Shown here: positions 11,789 through 23,808 of the stretch, piece after piece
Position numbering within the stretch: the first letter of the stretch is position 1
Layout of the letters: each line of letters begins with the position of its first letter
DNA from: Omphiscola glabra
Lineage: Eukaryota; Mollusca; Gastropoda; Lymnaeidae
Length of the DNA: 64,000 nucleotides
NCBI GenBank assembly: GCA_964017045.1
Contig: OZ024797.1
Location: 19,871,307-19,935,306 of the forward strand
Direction: 5' to 3'
Program-made: the position numbers and the translations under genes
Notes under the pieces: generated by a model
The model's input: the letters and a program-made list of their open reading frames with translations, nothing else
The model's database searches: none
What the model was told of the DNA's origin: nothing

Positions 11789-11880
11789 AGGAGACTGCAA
11801 CTTCCCTTGTCCCCCAGAGTTATCGTTCATACTGGGGGAGTACAAAGAACGTACAAAGATGGCTGCTCACATCAACAAAG

Positions 11881-12072
11881 ATGGCTGCTTACATGGCGAA
11901 AACAGCATTTGAGACCTGGCGAGTTGAAGAAATTAAGAAATTTTTAAAGGAATTGAAACAGCCGGTAACTGAAAATAAAGCAGAACTTGTAGATCGGGCA
12001 CGCTGCTGTGTAGCGTTGCGAATTTGTGGGGGGAAAAAACGTATTTATCTGAGACAATTTTCTAATTTCTAG
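11881..12072 (+). CDS. Putative first exon encoding a SAP-type DNA-binding motif
   Basis: A 63-codon open frame starting at an ATG in good Kozak context (ACAAAGATGG). Residues 13-41 match the SAP helix-turn-helix pattern: WRVEEIKKFLKEL, then a linker with Pro28, then NKAELVDRAR. SAP motifs bind AT-rich DNA in chromatin and RNA-processing proteins; in lophotrochozoans an N-terminal SAP motif of this kind often begins larger proteins, some transposon-related. The tail after about residue 44 (Cys-Cys onward) looks non-conserved, so the true exon probably ends near 12010 at a GT and the frame runs into intron. The start region is duplicated 24 bp upstream (ACAAAGATGGCTGCT twice). No downstream exon is identified. 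It may be an exon, a retro-copied fragment or a pseudogene. Confidence 0.5.
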   Translation: MAAYMAKTAFETWRVEEIKKFLKELKQPVTENKAELVDRARCCVALRICGGKKRIYLRQFSNF

Positions 12073-12130
12073 GCGAAAAAGATTAACAAGGGCAAAAACC
12101 TCAGCTTCTTCAGACGATTGCAGTGCCCAA

Positions 12131-12206
12131 TATGGTCGGCTGCCTATGTCGATATGTGTGACGATATGGTCGGCTGCCTATGTCGATGAATGGGATGATA
12201 TGGTCA
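12131..12206. repeat. Two isolated units of the 34-bp repeat
   Basis: TATGGTCGGCTGCCTATGTC occurs twice more here, beyond the SAP reading frame, the second copy decaying at its end. The frame is thus bracketed by the same repeat. Confidence 0.9.
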
Positions 12207-12863
12207 TTGGCATATAACTATTATTAGTTCTTAAAATGGCCCACTCGAAGACATGAAATATATAATCATAATAATGATTTTTTTGTTGTTGCTGATATTC
12301 GCCCGTCACAAGGTGACGATCCTGTAGAATTTGCAGGACGAAATCCACAAAGGTCTGGGATTATTCTTGTTAGTATTTTGAAATTGTTCTCCACACAGCA
12401 AATCGCCTCTCTCCACGCCGCAGGATAACTCAAGAGAACATCATCTGGATGATACAGCTTGACACCAGTGGCGTCGCAGGGGTAAGAGGAATGTTTCATT
12501 ATGTCAGTGTTATCCACCTACGGAACTCCATCTCTAGGTTTTGAATTCAGCGTAGCATTCTCTTAGATGAGTTGCTATCTAAGACTAACGAGTCTGTTAC
12601 GTAAATTGTTACTACTAAGGGGTATGATTTAATCTAATATTTAAATATTCTAAGCTATTATCACCACACCCACACTTACATCCAATGGCACGCTCTCACC
12701 GACACACTTCTATTTATACTGTTAATATAAGACTCTGTGAACACCGATGGTTCAGCCTACGAATCATAAATATTTAATTACAAGTAAAAAAATGAACTAA
12801 ATTCAATCATGGTATTAAATATAACATAAACAACAACAACGTATACAGTATACTTCTGATTGC
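12207..12863. other. No assigned feature; unidentified 83-codon minus frame
   Basis: A minus-strand frame at 12266-12517 starts MDNTDIMKHSSYPCDATGVK. Its composition is balanced rather than repeat-like, but I recognise no domain. The rest is AT-rich. Confidence 0.3.
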
Positions 12864-12924
12864 TGTATACTCTGGCTGTTTAGTGCTGACGCTGGACGTA
12901 TCTCGACTTCTCTTGTCAGGTAAG
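12864..12924. repeat. Dispersed ~60-bp repeat, copy 1
   Basis: TATACTCTGGCTGTTTAGTG through CTTGTCAGGTAA matches 58618-58678 with only a few differences. The family is unknown. The second copy lies directly beside a hAT MITE fragment. Confidence 0.8.
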
Positions 12925-13084
12925 GCCCAAATCACACACACAGCTGACTCTCGTGCTCGGTCACTAAGGTACTTCTGGCGAAAAAGGGTCTAGCCTTCTA
13001 ACACTCTAACGTCGTGTGTTGCTGGCGGGAGTCCAGTATTTCTCCCGTAAGCCCAAACTACTCTTGGCTTTCTTATTAAGGATG

Positions 13085-13697
13085 TCGCATTAGAGATGGC
13101 GTCGGTGGGCCGTCGAGCGCGAGCTATTAATGCCCCCCCCCCGGCGCCCCACCCCCACACAAGCCAGCGCACTGAAGGTTTCCCCGACGCCAGCCCGTGC
13201 GGAAGGACACCGGGAACTCCCCCCATGCCTAGGGGAAGCCCGGTCGACTGTTGACGCTGCGTTTAAAGCGTCCGCAGTCCACTCTCCGTGGTCAGGACGG
13301 CTTTGCTTCCATTCCGGAGGGTAAGTGTTACGTTACCTCCCCCCACCGCCCAAGGAGTCTTTCGGTCGGGACGTTAGTAGTGGCGGGACGAAACGGTTGC
13401 CTAGGAGCGGCTTTCTCACGGCCGCGTAGCTAAAAGCATCGGCATGGGTTTTGGTCGCCATCCAAGCCTCATATCCATCAACGGCAACAAGTAATCATGT
13501 TAGTTGCAGCTCCTGTTGCGTTAGGAGTCATGCGTTTGGCCGGGGTTTTTAGCTTCGGGTGGACAAGTCCCCCCTACTAGTCCACCACGCCACGAAGAGG
13601 CAAACCCCATGTGGACGCCCCCAAGTCTCCAATCAACCCGGATTATTATAATAATAATATTAATAATAATGATAATAATAATAATAATGGTACCACT
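13085..13697 (+). mobile_element. GC-rich retroelement-like sequence, copy 1, with (TAA)n tail
   Basis: About 555 bp of GC-rich sequence beginning GATGTCGCATTAGAGATGG and ending near CAATCAACCC, followed by a (TAA)n-like run at about 13641-13697. It is homologous along its length, in inverted orientation, to 21856-22441. The TAA tail suggests target-primed reverse transcription, as in LINEs and SINEs. No reverse transcriptase is present; it may be a non-autonomous element or a processed host RNA. Confidence 0.7.
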
Positions 13698-14378
13698 GCT
13701 ACTAGTAATAATATTAACAACAACTTTATCAACAATTAAATTTAAAAGATCAACAAAAACAGCGAAAAAACAACAACAGAAACATCTACATAAACAGCAT
13801 CATTAATTCAACAGCATCAACAACAACAACATCAAAAACATTATTAACATCAAAACATCATTAACAACATGAACAAAAGCAAAGAGGAAACAATTTTCGA
13901 GAGTAACCATGGGGGGGGGGGGGGAGTTCAGTTTTACGGCATAAAAAATAATCTCTTGATGCGACTTTCTATTAAAATGATATAAGATATGAAACAAATA
14001 TGTTTACGTTTTTTTTAAAATCTTTTGGCTTATTTTATTTCTGTCAATCGTATTCAAGAACTTGCGTCATCAGTTCACTTGGTGCTACAGAGCTGGCAGT
14101 TGATACACGTCTATAAGCCACATGTTTATTGAATCCGCAAAAACCTTTTTATGTAAATATATGTAAATTTCGATAGAGACTATTGGATTCTACACCAGAG
14201 GCGTGTCTGAAAGGAAAACCATTCTTTCTTAGCAATGGTGGTTTATTTGAAAAGGCGAATTTTGTAAACATACTTTTTCATATTGTTAACTTGCCAGTTA
14301 AAGAGATTATATTGGTACAATTTAATAGTTTTAAATAGCACTAAAGTACCAATCAACAGATTGAAGTAGTATTGTCAA
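13698..14378. other. AT-rich with CAA/CATCA-rich and poly-G tracts
   Basis: Runs of AACAACAACA and a G13 tract near 13912 are present. No supported gene. Confidence 0.5.
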
Positions 14379-17010
14379 CTTCCCCCTCCCCCAAACAGAG
14401 TTTTAAAGAAATTAATAAAATCATCCACGGGATTGTAATCCACATACTTACGCAAAAACAATTTTTTTTGCATTTCAAATGCTTTGTTCTTATTTAAATG
14501 AGTGATAAGTGCATTAGTGGATGCTATTTGGATATGTAGTTTCGCTCCACTGATTGCATTAAACGGCATTTTCGTATTAAAAGTATATTTAAAGGTTAGG
14601 TTTTTATTTTTTTTTATTAATTTATAAATTTCATAAATGTATATTTTTGGAAAGAATAAAAGTAAAAATTTATTAAACGTTAAAAATAAAAAGCAAAAAT
14701 TTTATTTAATTTTTTAAATTGTAGCAATTTAAAAAGCAATCGTTTATATTTATTAATTTTACTTTTAGGAAGGTGGAAATACATTATCAATTTTATTAGG
14801 CGCGGTTATTAAATCAGATAAATTTTTGCATTGAATAAATAGACAATTTGAGTTCTGACCTCATTTGCGTTATTATTTAGAGCAAATTAGTTTTACTTTT
14901 ATTACGCAATATTTGGAACGTACTTAAAAAATGCACTAAAATCAACAGTTGTTTTGGTTTCGCCGATAAATGTGATTACAGTGTAATTCTTTGATTATAA
15001 TTTGTTTTACTAATTTTCATAACTTTCAACCACATATAAAATGTTTAAAATAGTTCCTTAGTTGTTACTCCAGATTTATTTGTAATTTATATTATTAATA
15101 CTTAAAATTTTATTAAAATTAAAGCGAATATACAATATATTTTTCGCATTACCATTGATTCGAGTTCCTTAAAATAATAGAAGAAAACTATGATTGTTTT
15201 AAAAAAAGGGAACGTATTTAAATCGTATCGGTTCTTTGTGAGTTACGGTCAGCATAGATCATTCTTATATAATAGATGTATTACTACATCGTTGCTATTC
15301 AAAATCACAACACATTTACAAAGCTATATCCGATTCTAAAATACGTCACAAAATTCAAGCTTATTTATAAAAACAACAAAAATACTCTCTACACTAAACA
15401 TGCAAAAACGTGTTTTCTCTGCTCTTGCTACAAATTGATGTCTGTTGGCATTTGTTCAAGGGCGGTTGAGTTGATAGCTCAAATTGAAATTATTTTGATA
15501 AAGGTTGTTAAAGAAAACAAAACGAATTTAAGGACATCGGCCCATGCGAAATATTGTAAAATGTTGTTCTAATTTAGAAACATTTGCGGGAGCGCGCATC
15601 TCAATTCACCAAAGTTTGTATCGAAATCGGATGAATGGTATAGGAATGCATACGATAATTATATAGATAATATAAGGGTGGAAAACGAATTAAGGCCCCC
15701 GGCCACAAAGTGTTGTACCTACTTCAGAAACCTAATTATTATGTCACACACATAATTTAATGTCGCTATTTGTATTTGATTAAAAATCCATCCATCCACA
15801 CATTAGCTCTGTTTGAAATTTTATTTGTATAGCTCATATAGGAAAAATAGAACATAGGGCCCCTGGCTCAAAACAGAATATTTTAAACGGTTATAATAAT
15901 TTGAAAAGCTTTGCGGACGTGGGTAAAACATTTTACTAAAGTTTTATCGCATTCAGATAAATGATATAGGAGCGCATACAGAAATTATTTTGTACAAAGC
16001 TCATATAAGAAAAAAAAGAATTTGGGAACAACGGCTGAAAACGGAATATTTTAAAAGTATTGTAATTACTCATTAACATGCACGACCTTATGGACAACCT
16101 TTCAACAAAGTTTTGTTGCAATCGCATCAATGGTGTAGGAGCGCATACGGTTTGAAATTATATTTATATGGCTCATATTGGAAAAATAGAACATGGGGCC
16201 CCTGGCTCAAAACAGAATATTTTAAACGGTTGTAATAATTTGAAAACCTTTGCGGGCGTGGGAAAAACATCTAACTAAAGTTTTATCGCATTCAGATGAA
16301 TGGTATAGGAGCGCATACCGAAATTATTTTGTACAAATCTCATATAAGAAAAAAAAAAGAATTTGGGGCCAACAGCTGAAAACGGAATATTTTAAAAGAA
16401 TTGTAATTACTCATTAACATGCGCAACTTTATGGACAACCTTTCAAAAAGTTTTGTTGCAATCACATGAATGGTGTAGGAGCGCATACGGTTTGAAATTA
16501 TATTTATATAGCGCATATAAGAAAAAACGAACATGGGGCCCCTGGCTCAAAACGGAATATTTTAAAACGGTTGTATTAATTTAGAAACCTTTGTGGGCAT
16601 GCTCGCAACATCTCGTCAACGTTTTAGCGTATTTAAATAAATGGTGTAGGAGCGCAGACAAAATCTATTATTTACAAAGCTCATATAAGAAAAAAACAAC
16701 GATTTTGGGGCCAACGGCCAAAACGAAATATTTTAAAAGTGTTATAATGACCCAGTAAAATGCGCGAGCTTATGGAATACAACTCTCCAATGTTGTAGGA
16801 GCGCAGACGGAAATAATTTTTACAAAGCTCGTATAAGAACAAAAACGAATGAAGGGCCAACGGCCGGAAACGAAATAATTGAAACGTTTTTTAATGACGC
16901 AGTTAAATGCCCAGGTAGGTGGCCAACAAGTCACCAAAGTTTTGTTGCAATCGCATGAATGGTGTGGGAGCGCATAAGAGACAAACAGACATACATACAT
17001 ACATTCATTT
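14379..17010. mobile_element. 2.6-kb unclassified element, copy A, with ~170-bp satellite
   Basis: Starts at CTTCCCCCTCCCCCAAACAG and ends at GACATACATACATACATTCA followed by a TATATA run. The first ~1.35 kb is AT-rich unique sequence shared almost base for base with copy B, about 3585 bp downstream. From about 15560 it consists of ~170-bp tandem units marked by GGAGCGCATAC, for example near 15971, 16141, 16311, 16481, 16652, 16801 and 16968. The 98-codon frame at 15276-15572 and the 64-codon minus frame at 14375-14569 have counterparts in copy B, but the differences are not biased to silent sites and the minus frame is shifted there. I therefore do not call them genes. Confidence 0.75.
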
Positions 17011-17963
17011 TTATATATATACTAGCGAGTACCCGGCATGCGTTGCAATGCCACTCATCGAAAAAAAGTGTCTGTGTTTTAATAATTTTTTGTAAGTTCT
17101 TCTAATAACCACCTTTTTTTAACCGTCTGGTGCGTATTCGAATTAATTAGAAGGTTTTAAGAAGTGTCAGCAGACCACACGCAGCTGTCCGCTTGGGAAG
17201 CATGGATTTTCCAAATTTAGTCCCAAAACTTATAGCGATTGATCCCCCCATGCAATAGCTATGTTTGAAATTATATTTATATGGCTCATTTATTACATAT
17301 AAACAAATTTTGGGCCCCCGGCCCCGAAAAGTAATATTGTGAAATATTTGTACTAAATCAGAAACCTATTTATTAAGTCACATATACAAAATGAAATGTC
17401 ACAGTTTATATTTAATGTAATTCCACCCACTTATGCAATAGCTCTGCTTGACGTTATATTTACATAGCTCATATAAGAAAAAAAAAAGAATTTAAGGCCC
17501 CCGGCCCAAAGCGGAATATTGTAAAATATTTGCACTTCTTTAGAAACCTAATGCGGGCCTGCACACAACAACTCACTGAAAATTTATCGCATTCAGATGA
17601 ATAGTATAGGAACTCATACGAAAATTATATTTAAATAGCTCATATTAGAAAGAAAAACTAATATAGGGCCCCGGTCCAAAACTGGTAATTCTTTGTAAAA
17701 TGAATGGGTTTTGATATTCATGGATATATTTTTGTAAATGTACTTACATTGTGTTAACGTCATTGATTTTCTTAATTCGTAAAATGAGAATATAGCATCT
17801 ATTTTTCACAACAGTAATATCATTGGATTTAGAGATATAAAATTGTACACACCCTATTTCCTAACCCCCATGTATATGTACCTAAGAAGGCAAATTATTT
17901 GTCAAATTCATTTTGAGACGTATAGTGTGCTGCCATGTGCAAATTAAACAATTGAATTACACC
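17011..17963. other. Spacer with older diverged ~170-bp units
   Basis: Begins with CTAGCGAGTACCCGGCATGC directly after the TATATA run of copy A. It then holds diverged versions of the satellite units (CTCATATAAGAAAAAAAAAA, GGCCCCCGGCCCAAAGCGG). It appears to be an older relative of the flanking elements. From 17700 to 17960 I see nothing. Confidence 0.5.
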
Positions 17964-20665
17964 TTCCCCCTCCCCCAAACAGAGTTTTAAAGAAATTAAT
18001 AAAATCATCCACGGGATTGTAATGCACTTACTTACGCAAAAACAATTTTTTTGCATTTCAAATGCTTTGTTCTTATTTAAATGAGTGATAAGTGCATTAG
18101 TGGATGCTATTTGGATATGTAGTTTCGCTGCACTGATTGCATTAAACGGCATTTTCGTATTAAAAGTATATTTAAAGGTTAGGTTTTTTTTTTTTTTTTT
18201 TTTTACTAATTTATAAATTTCATAAATGTATATTTTTGGAAAGAATAAAAGTAAAAATTTTTTAAACGTTCAAAATAAAAAGCAAAAATTGTATTTCATT
18301 TTTTAAATTGTAGCAATTTAAAAAGCAAACTATTATATTTATTAATTTTACTTTTAGGAAAGGGGAAATACATTATCAATTTTATTAGGCGCGGTTATTA
18401 AATTAGATAAATTTTTGCATTGAATAAATATACAATTTGAGTTCTGACGTCATTTGCGTTATTATTTATAACAAATTAATTTTACTTTTATTACGCAATA
18501 TTTGGAACGTACTTAAAAAATGCACTAAAATCAACAGATGTTTTGGTTTCCCCGATAAATGTGATTACAGTGTAATTCTTTGATCATAATTTGTTTTATT
18601 AATTTTCATGACTTTCAACCACATATAAAATGTTTAAAATAGTTCCTTAGTTGTTACTCCAGATTTATTTGTAATTTATATTATTAATACTTAAAATTTT
18701 ATTAAAATTAAAGCGAATGTACAATATATTTTTCGCATTACCATTGATTCGAGTTCCTTAAAATAATAGGAGATAACTATGATTGTTTTAAAAAATGGGA
18801 ACGTATTTAAATCGTATCGGTTCTTTGGAGTTAAGGTCAGCATAGATCATTCTTATATAATAGATGTATTACTACATCATTGCTATTCAAAATCACAACA
18901 CATTTACAAAGCTATATCCGATTCTAAAATACGTCACAAAATTCAAGCTTATTTATAAAAACAACAAAAATACTCTCTACACTAAACATGCAAAAACATG
19001 TTTTCTCTGCTCTTGCTACAAATTGATGTCTGTTGGCATTTGTTCAAAGGCGGTTGAGTTGATAGATCCGATTGAAATTATGTTGATAAAGTTTGTTAAA
19101 GAAAACAAAACGAATTTTAGGACATCGGCCAATGCGAAATATTGTAAAATGTTGTTCTAATTTAGAAACATTTGCGGGAGCGCGCATATCAATTCACCAA
19201 AGTTTTTATCGCAATCGGATGAATGGTATAGGAATGCATACGATAATTATATAGATAATATAAGGGTGGAAAACGAATTAAGGCCCCCGGCCACAAACGG
19301 AATATTGTAGAATTGTTGTATTACTTCCGAAACCTACTTATATATAACAAAATTAAAAAAAAGAGAAACATATTACTAAAGTTGCATCGCATTCAGATAA
19401 ATGGTATAGGAGTGCATACGGATATTATTTTTTACAAAGCTCATATAAGAAAAATAACGATTTTGGGGCCAACGGCCAAAAACGGATTATTTTAAAAGTG
19501 TTGTAACTACTTCAGAAACCTAATTATTATGTGACACACACAATTTAATGTCGCTATTTGTATTTGATTAAAAATCTATCCATCCACACATTAGCTCTGT
19601 TTGAAATTTTATTTGTATAGCTCATATAGGAAAAATAGAACATAGGGCCCCTGGCTCAAACAGAATATTTTAAACGGTTGTAATAATTTAAAAAGCTTTG
19701 CGGACGTGGGTAAAACATTTTACTAAAGTTTTATTGCATTCAGATAAATGATATAGGGGCGCATACAGAAATTATTTTGTACAAAGCTCATATAAGAAAA
19801 AAAAAGAATTTGGGGCCAACGGCTGAAAATGGAATATTTTAAAAGTATTGTAATTACTTATTAACATGCGCGACTTTATGGACAACCTTTCAAAAAAGTT
19901 GTGTTGCAATCACATGAATGGTGCAGGAGCGCATATGGTTTTAAATTATATTTATATAGCTCCTATAAGAAAAAACGAACATGGGGCCCCTGGCTCAAAA
20001 CGGACTATTTTTAAAACGGTTGTAATAATTTAGAAACCTTTGTGGGCATGCTCGCAACATCTCGTCAAAGTTTTAGCGTATTCGAATAAATGGTGTAGGA
20101 GCGCAGACGAAATCTATTGTTTACAAAGCTCATATAAGAAAAAAAAAACGATTTTGGGGCCAACGGCCAAAACAAAATATTTTAAAAGTGTTATAATGAC
20201 CCAGTAAAATGCGCGAGCTTGTAGAATACAACTCTCCAATGTTTTGTCGCAATCGCATGAATGGTGTAGGAGCGCATGCGGTTTTAAACTATATTTATAT
20301 AGCTCATATAAGAAAAAACGAACACGGGGCCCCTGGCTCAAAACGGAATATTTTAAAACGTTTATAATTATTTCCAAACCTTTGTGGGCGTGCTTGTAAC
20401 ATTTTACCCAAGATTTAGCGCATTCAGACGAATGGCGTAGGAGCGCAGACGGAAATATTTTTTACAAAGCTCGTATAAGAAAAAAAACGAATGAAGGGCC
20501 AACGGCCGAAAACGAAATAATTGAAAAGTTTTTTAATGTTGCAGTTAAATGCCCAGGTAGGTGGCCCACAACTCACCAAAGTTTTGTTGCAATCGCATGA
20601 ATGGTGTGGGAGCGCATACGAGACAAACATACATACATACATACATTCATTTTTATATATATATA
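17964..20665. mobile_element. 2.7-kb unclassified element, copy B, with ~170-bp satellite
   Basis: A direct-orientation second copy of 14379-17010, with the same left edge and the same CATACATACATACATTCA and TATATA right end. A longer poly-T (near 18185) and an extra ~190-bp unit around 19300-19510 distinguish it. Satellite units are spaced about 170-179 bp. Two unit types, GGGGCCAACGGC and GGGGCCCCTGGCTC, tend to alternate. No transposase or reverse transcriptase is recognised. Confidence 0.75.
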
Positions 20666-20964
20666 TATATAGAAGAATAAAAAAATTTCCATGACAAATT
20701 GAAGAGACTAGTGCTAAAAATATATAGCCAGATACATATCTGCATATTGATTTATTTTTACTTTGAAAATTAAAACTACCAAGCAAATATGTTTATTTGC
20801 GTGTGGATACTCTTTTTGTAAAAGGGACTTGGGTACAATTTGTTCATACGCGGTACATTAAGCTCAACTAGATCAAAGCTGCTTATGACTGCTTGGCTTG
20901 TTTTAGTTTGGTCATGACGAAAATGTGACACAAGTATTGTTGGCAACAAGGAGCACAATTATTG

Positions 20965-21194
20965 GTTCATTAGACGCCTGGTCATTCATTAGACGCCTGG
21001 TCATTCATTAGACGCCTGGTCATTCATTAGACGCCTGGTCATTCATTAGACGCCTGGTCATTCATTAGACACCTGGTCATTCATTAGACGCCTGGTCATT
21101 CATTAGACGCCTGGTCATTCATTAGACGCCTGGTCATTCATTAGACGCCTGGTCATTCATTAGACACCTGGTCATTCAGTAGACGCCTGGTCAT
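20965..21194. repeat. 19-bp minisatellite
   Basis: Twelve near-identical copies of TTCATTAGACGCCTGGTCA, with two units reading GACACC and one CAGTAG. Confidence 0.95.
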
Positions 21195-21555
21195 ACCTTG
21201 AGGTCTGGGAAGCACATGTTTATTTTTTTTAACGCCAGGAACACCGTGACCACTTCGTTCCACATGATTGCGCTCGAACCAGTGAAGCGCTGCACTGAGC
21301 TCCCGATTTATCGCGTTCTGATTGCGATCGAATCGATTACATAGACTACACCATCACTCGTGGCAACCATCGATTAACTTACCAGTAAAGCTGTTGTTCG
21401 GTTGTTCATGTAGCCTCGTGCCGGCCACCCTCTCTAGGGATACTGCTGTTGTTGGTATGACTTTGTAAATGGTCGCTCCCCCGCCTCCCCCGTAATGCTG
21501 CTTTTTGTTGTATAACCAGCCTGGTCGCAACAAACAGACTGCCATCTAGTAAAGT
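21195..21555. other. No recognisable feature
   Basis: A 63-codon minus frame (21354-21545) is present with no recognisable motif. Confidence 0.4.
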
Positions 21556-22570
21556 AAGAAACTATCAATGCCATCCAGTCAAGTAAATATTTATCACTGC
21601 CGTCCAGTCAAGTAAATATTTATCACTGCCGTCCAGTCAAGTAAATATTTATTACTGCCGTCCAGTCATGTAAGAAATGATCACTGCCGTCCAGTCAAGT
21701 AATAACTTATCACTGCCGTCCAGTCATGTAATAACTTATCACTGCCGTCCAGTCAAGTAAATATTTATCACTGCCGTCCAGTCAAGTAATAACTTATCAC
21801 TGCCGTCCAGTCATGTAATAACTTATCACTGCCGTCCAGTCAAGTAAATATTTATCTGGGTTGCGTAAGCGACCGCGTCCTCGAAGAAATTCGGGGGCGT
21901 CCACATGGGGTTTTGCCTCTTCGCGGCGTGGCGGACTAGTAGGGGGGACTTGTCCACCCGAAGCTAAAAAACCCCGGCCAAACGCATGACTCCCAACGCA
22001 ACGGGAGCTGCCACTAACATGATTACTAGTTGCTGTTAATGGGTATGAGGCTTGGGTGGCCCTCAAAAACCCATGCCGATGATTTTAACTACGCGGCCGT
22101 GAGAAAGCCGCCCCTAGGCAACCGTTTCGTCCCGCCACTACCAACGTCCCGACCGAAAGACTCCCTGGGCGGTGGGGGTTGGTAACGCAACACCAAACCA
22201 CCGGAGTGGAAGCAAAGCCGTCCTGACCCACAGAGAGTTAACTGCAGACGCTTTAAACGCAGCGTCCTCGGTCGACCGGGCCTCCTCTAGGTCAAGGGGG
22301 AGGTTCCCGGCGCCCTCCCGCACGGGCTGGAGTCGGGTTAAGTCCTTCAGTGCTCTGGTTTGTGTGGGGGAGCGCCGGGGGGGGGGCATTAAGAGCTCAC
22401 GCTCGACGGCCCACCGATTCCATCTCTTATGCGACATTTGGAGTAAATATTTATTACTGCCGTCCAGTCATGTAAGAAATGATCACTGCCATCCAGTCAT
22501 GTAAGAAATTCTCACTGCCGTCCAGTCAAGTAACAAATTCTCACTGCCGTCCAGTCATGTATCAATTAAT
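21556..22570. repeat. 29-bp minisatellite, interrupted by an insertion
   Basis: Units contain CACTGCCGTCCAGTCAAGTA followed by AATATTTAT or a TAACTTAT variant. About ten copies lie to the left of 21856 and four to five after 22441. The two parts were one array before the element at 21856-22441 inserted. Confidence 0.92.
21856..22441 (-). mobile_element. GC-rich retroelement-like sequence, copy 2, inside the 29-bp array
   Basis: A 586-bp inverted counterpart of 13085-13640. It is flanked by a 13-bp direct repeat AGTAAATATTTAT at 21843-21855 and 22442-22454, consistent with a target-site duplication, although the array itself contains this string, so the proof is not absolute. No (TAA)n tail is visible here. 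A 99-codon minus frame (22138-22437, containing LEEARSTEDAAFKAS) is open; the first copy reads similarly only in part, with changes. Confidence 0.8.
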
Positions 22571-22702
22571 CACTTTTTTTTCAGTCAAGTAACAAATTAT
22601 ATAATATATATTTATGGATTATTAGAATCATAAATAAATGTATCTATATAACGAGCATTTTTTTATAACTTGAAGTACTCAAGAAAACACCCCCCTCCCC
22701 AA

Positions 22703-22763
22703 CCACACACACACACACACGCACGCACACACACACGCACACACACACGCACACACACGCACA
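22703..22763. repeat. (CA)n/(CACG)n microsatellite
   Basis: ACACACACACACGCACGCAC-type dinucleotide tract of about 60 bp. Confidence 0.95.
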
Positions 22764-23800
22764 ACAAAAGAAGACAAAAATGAGCAAAAAGAAAATACTA
22801 GAAGTTGAAAAAAGGAAGGAAAAAAAAGAATGAAATAAACTAAACTCTGAAAGAGTCTAAAGAAAAAGGACGACATAAATACAAGAAAAAACTATCAACA
22901 ATTATCCAGGTTATTCCTACTGTTATTGTGTTCCTATTTAATTTAATTAACGTTGAAATTCTATTCCGATGGCTTATAATGACTCTGCACAAATTTTCCA
23001 TAGAATAATTAGTTGTGAATTGTTTGTTAGGCTAATTGTTTTCCCACATACCGCTAATCGCCTCACACCTCAAATGTATTAACCCAACTACCAATTTTTA
23101 GTTTGGGGTGGGTTTCGGGTGATGGGTGGGGTGAGGGAGCGGGAAATGTTTTGAATCCAAGAGATGCGCGAACGCCTCTGAAACACGGGAGCCAGAATGA
23201 TCAATTCATTGATCGTGGGGCCTCAAAATATAGAAGAGAAGAAGTAGCGTGGGCGCAGCTATAACGCCGACAGAGTGAGTCAGCTCTACTTCTAGTCTAT
23301 GAACAATGTTGAAATTTACGACAAAAAAGAAAATTCCAGCCAATGTAATTCAAGAGACGGCATCACGTTTTAGAAATCGTGACCAGGCGGATCATATATT
23401 ATAGTTCTGACGGAATTATCAGCTGATATTTCGTCACGAATCGCCATCCGGGATAGACATCTTAACAGAGCTTCAATGATTCTGAAGTTCCAGATGTGCA
23501 AATAATTTGTGTTGATATCGACCCTCATTTGTGCTGGTCGGGTTAATATGTTCGACACGTTTCTTTCCACGTTGCTTCAGAAGATGAAAAAAAAAAACCA
23601 AACAACATGACCAACACGAGAATAATAATAATATGGGGTTTTAAGTTTGTATGGCTCACCGCAAAACGTGGTTTTGAATTTCACGACAGGAAGATGATTT
23701 TTTTTTAGAGAGAATCAGAAAAGTAATAATACTTTAATCTTTTAATGTACTCCCTCGACATTTCTTTGCTCGTGTTTACTTGAAAAACGGCTTTGTATTA
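22764..23800. other. No recognisable feature
   Basis: Mixed AT-rich sequence. A 66-codon minus frame at 23370-23570 has no motif that I recognise. Confidence 0.4.
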
Positions 23801-23808
23801 TGTATAGG

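Noticed and set aside
12266..12517. Possible mitochondrial rRNA or gene exon on the minus strand
   Set aside because: I considered an rRNA-like similarity around AATAATCCCAGACC but it does not extend. The frame has no recognised domain, so it is left unassigned.
15276..15572. 98-codon frame conserved in both 2.65-kb element copies
   Set aside because: The several differences between copies mostly change amino acids, the region is AT-rich, and the surrounding non-coding DNA is equally conserved, so no selection is evident.
22138..22437. 99-codon minus frame inside the GC-rich element
   Set aside because: The related copy at 13 kb does not preserve the whole frame. GC-rich DNA produces long frames by chance.
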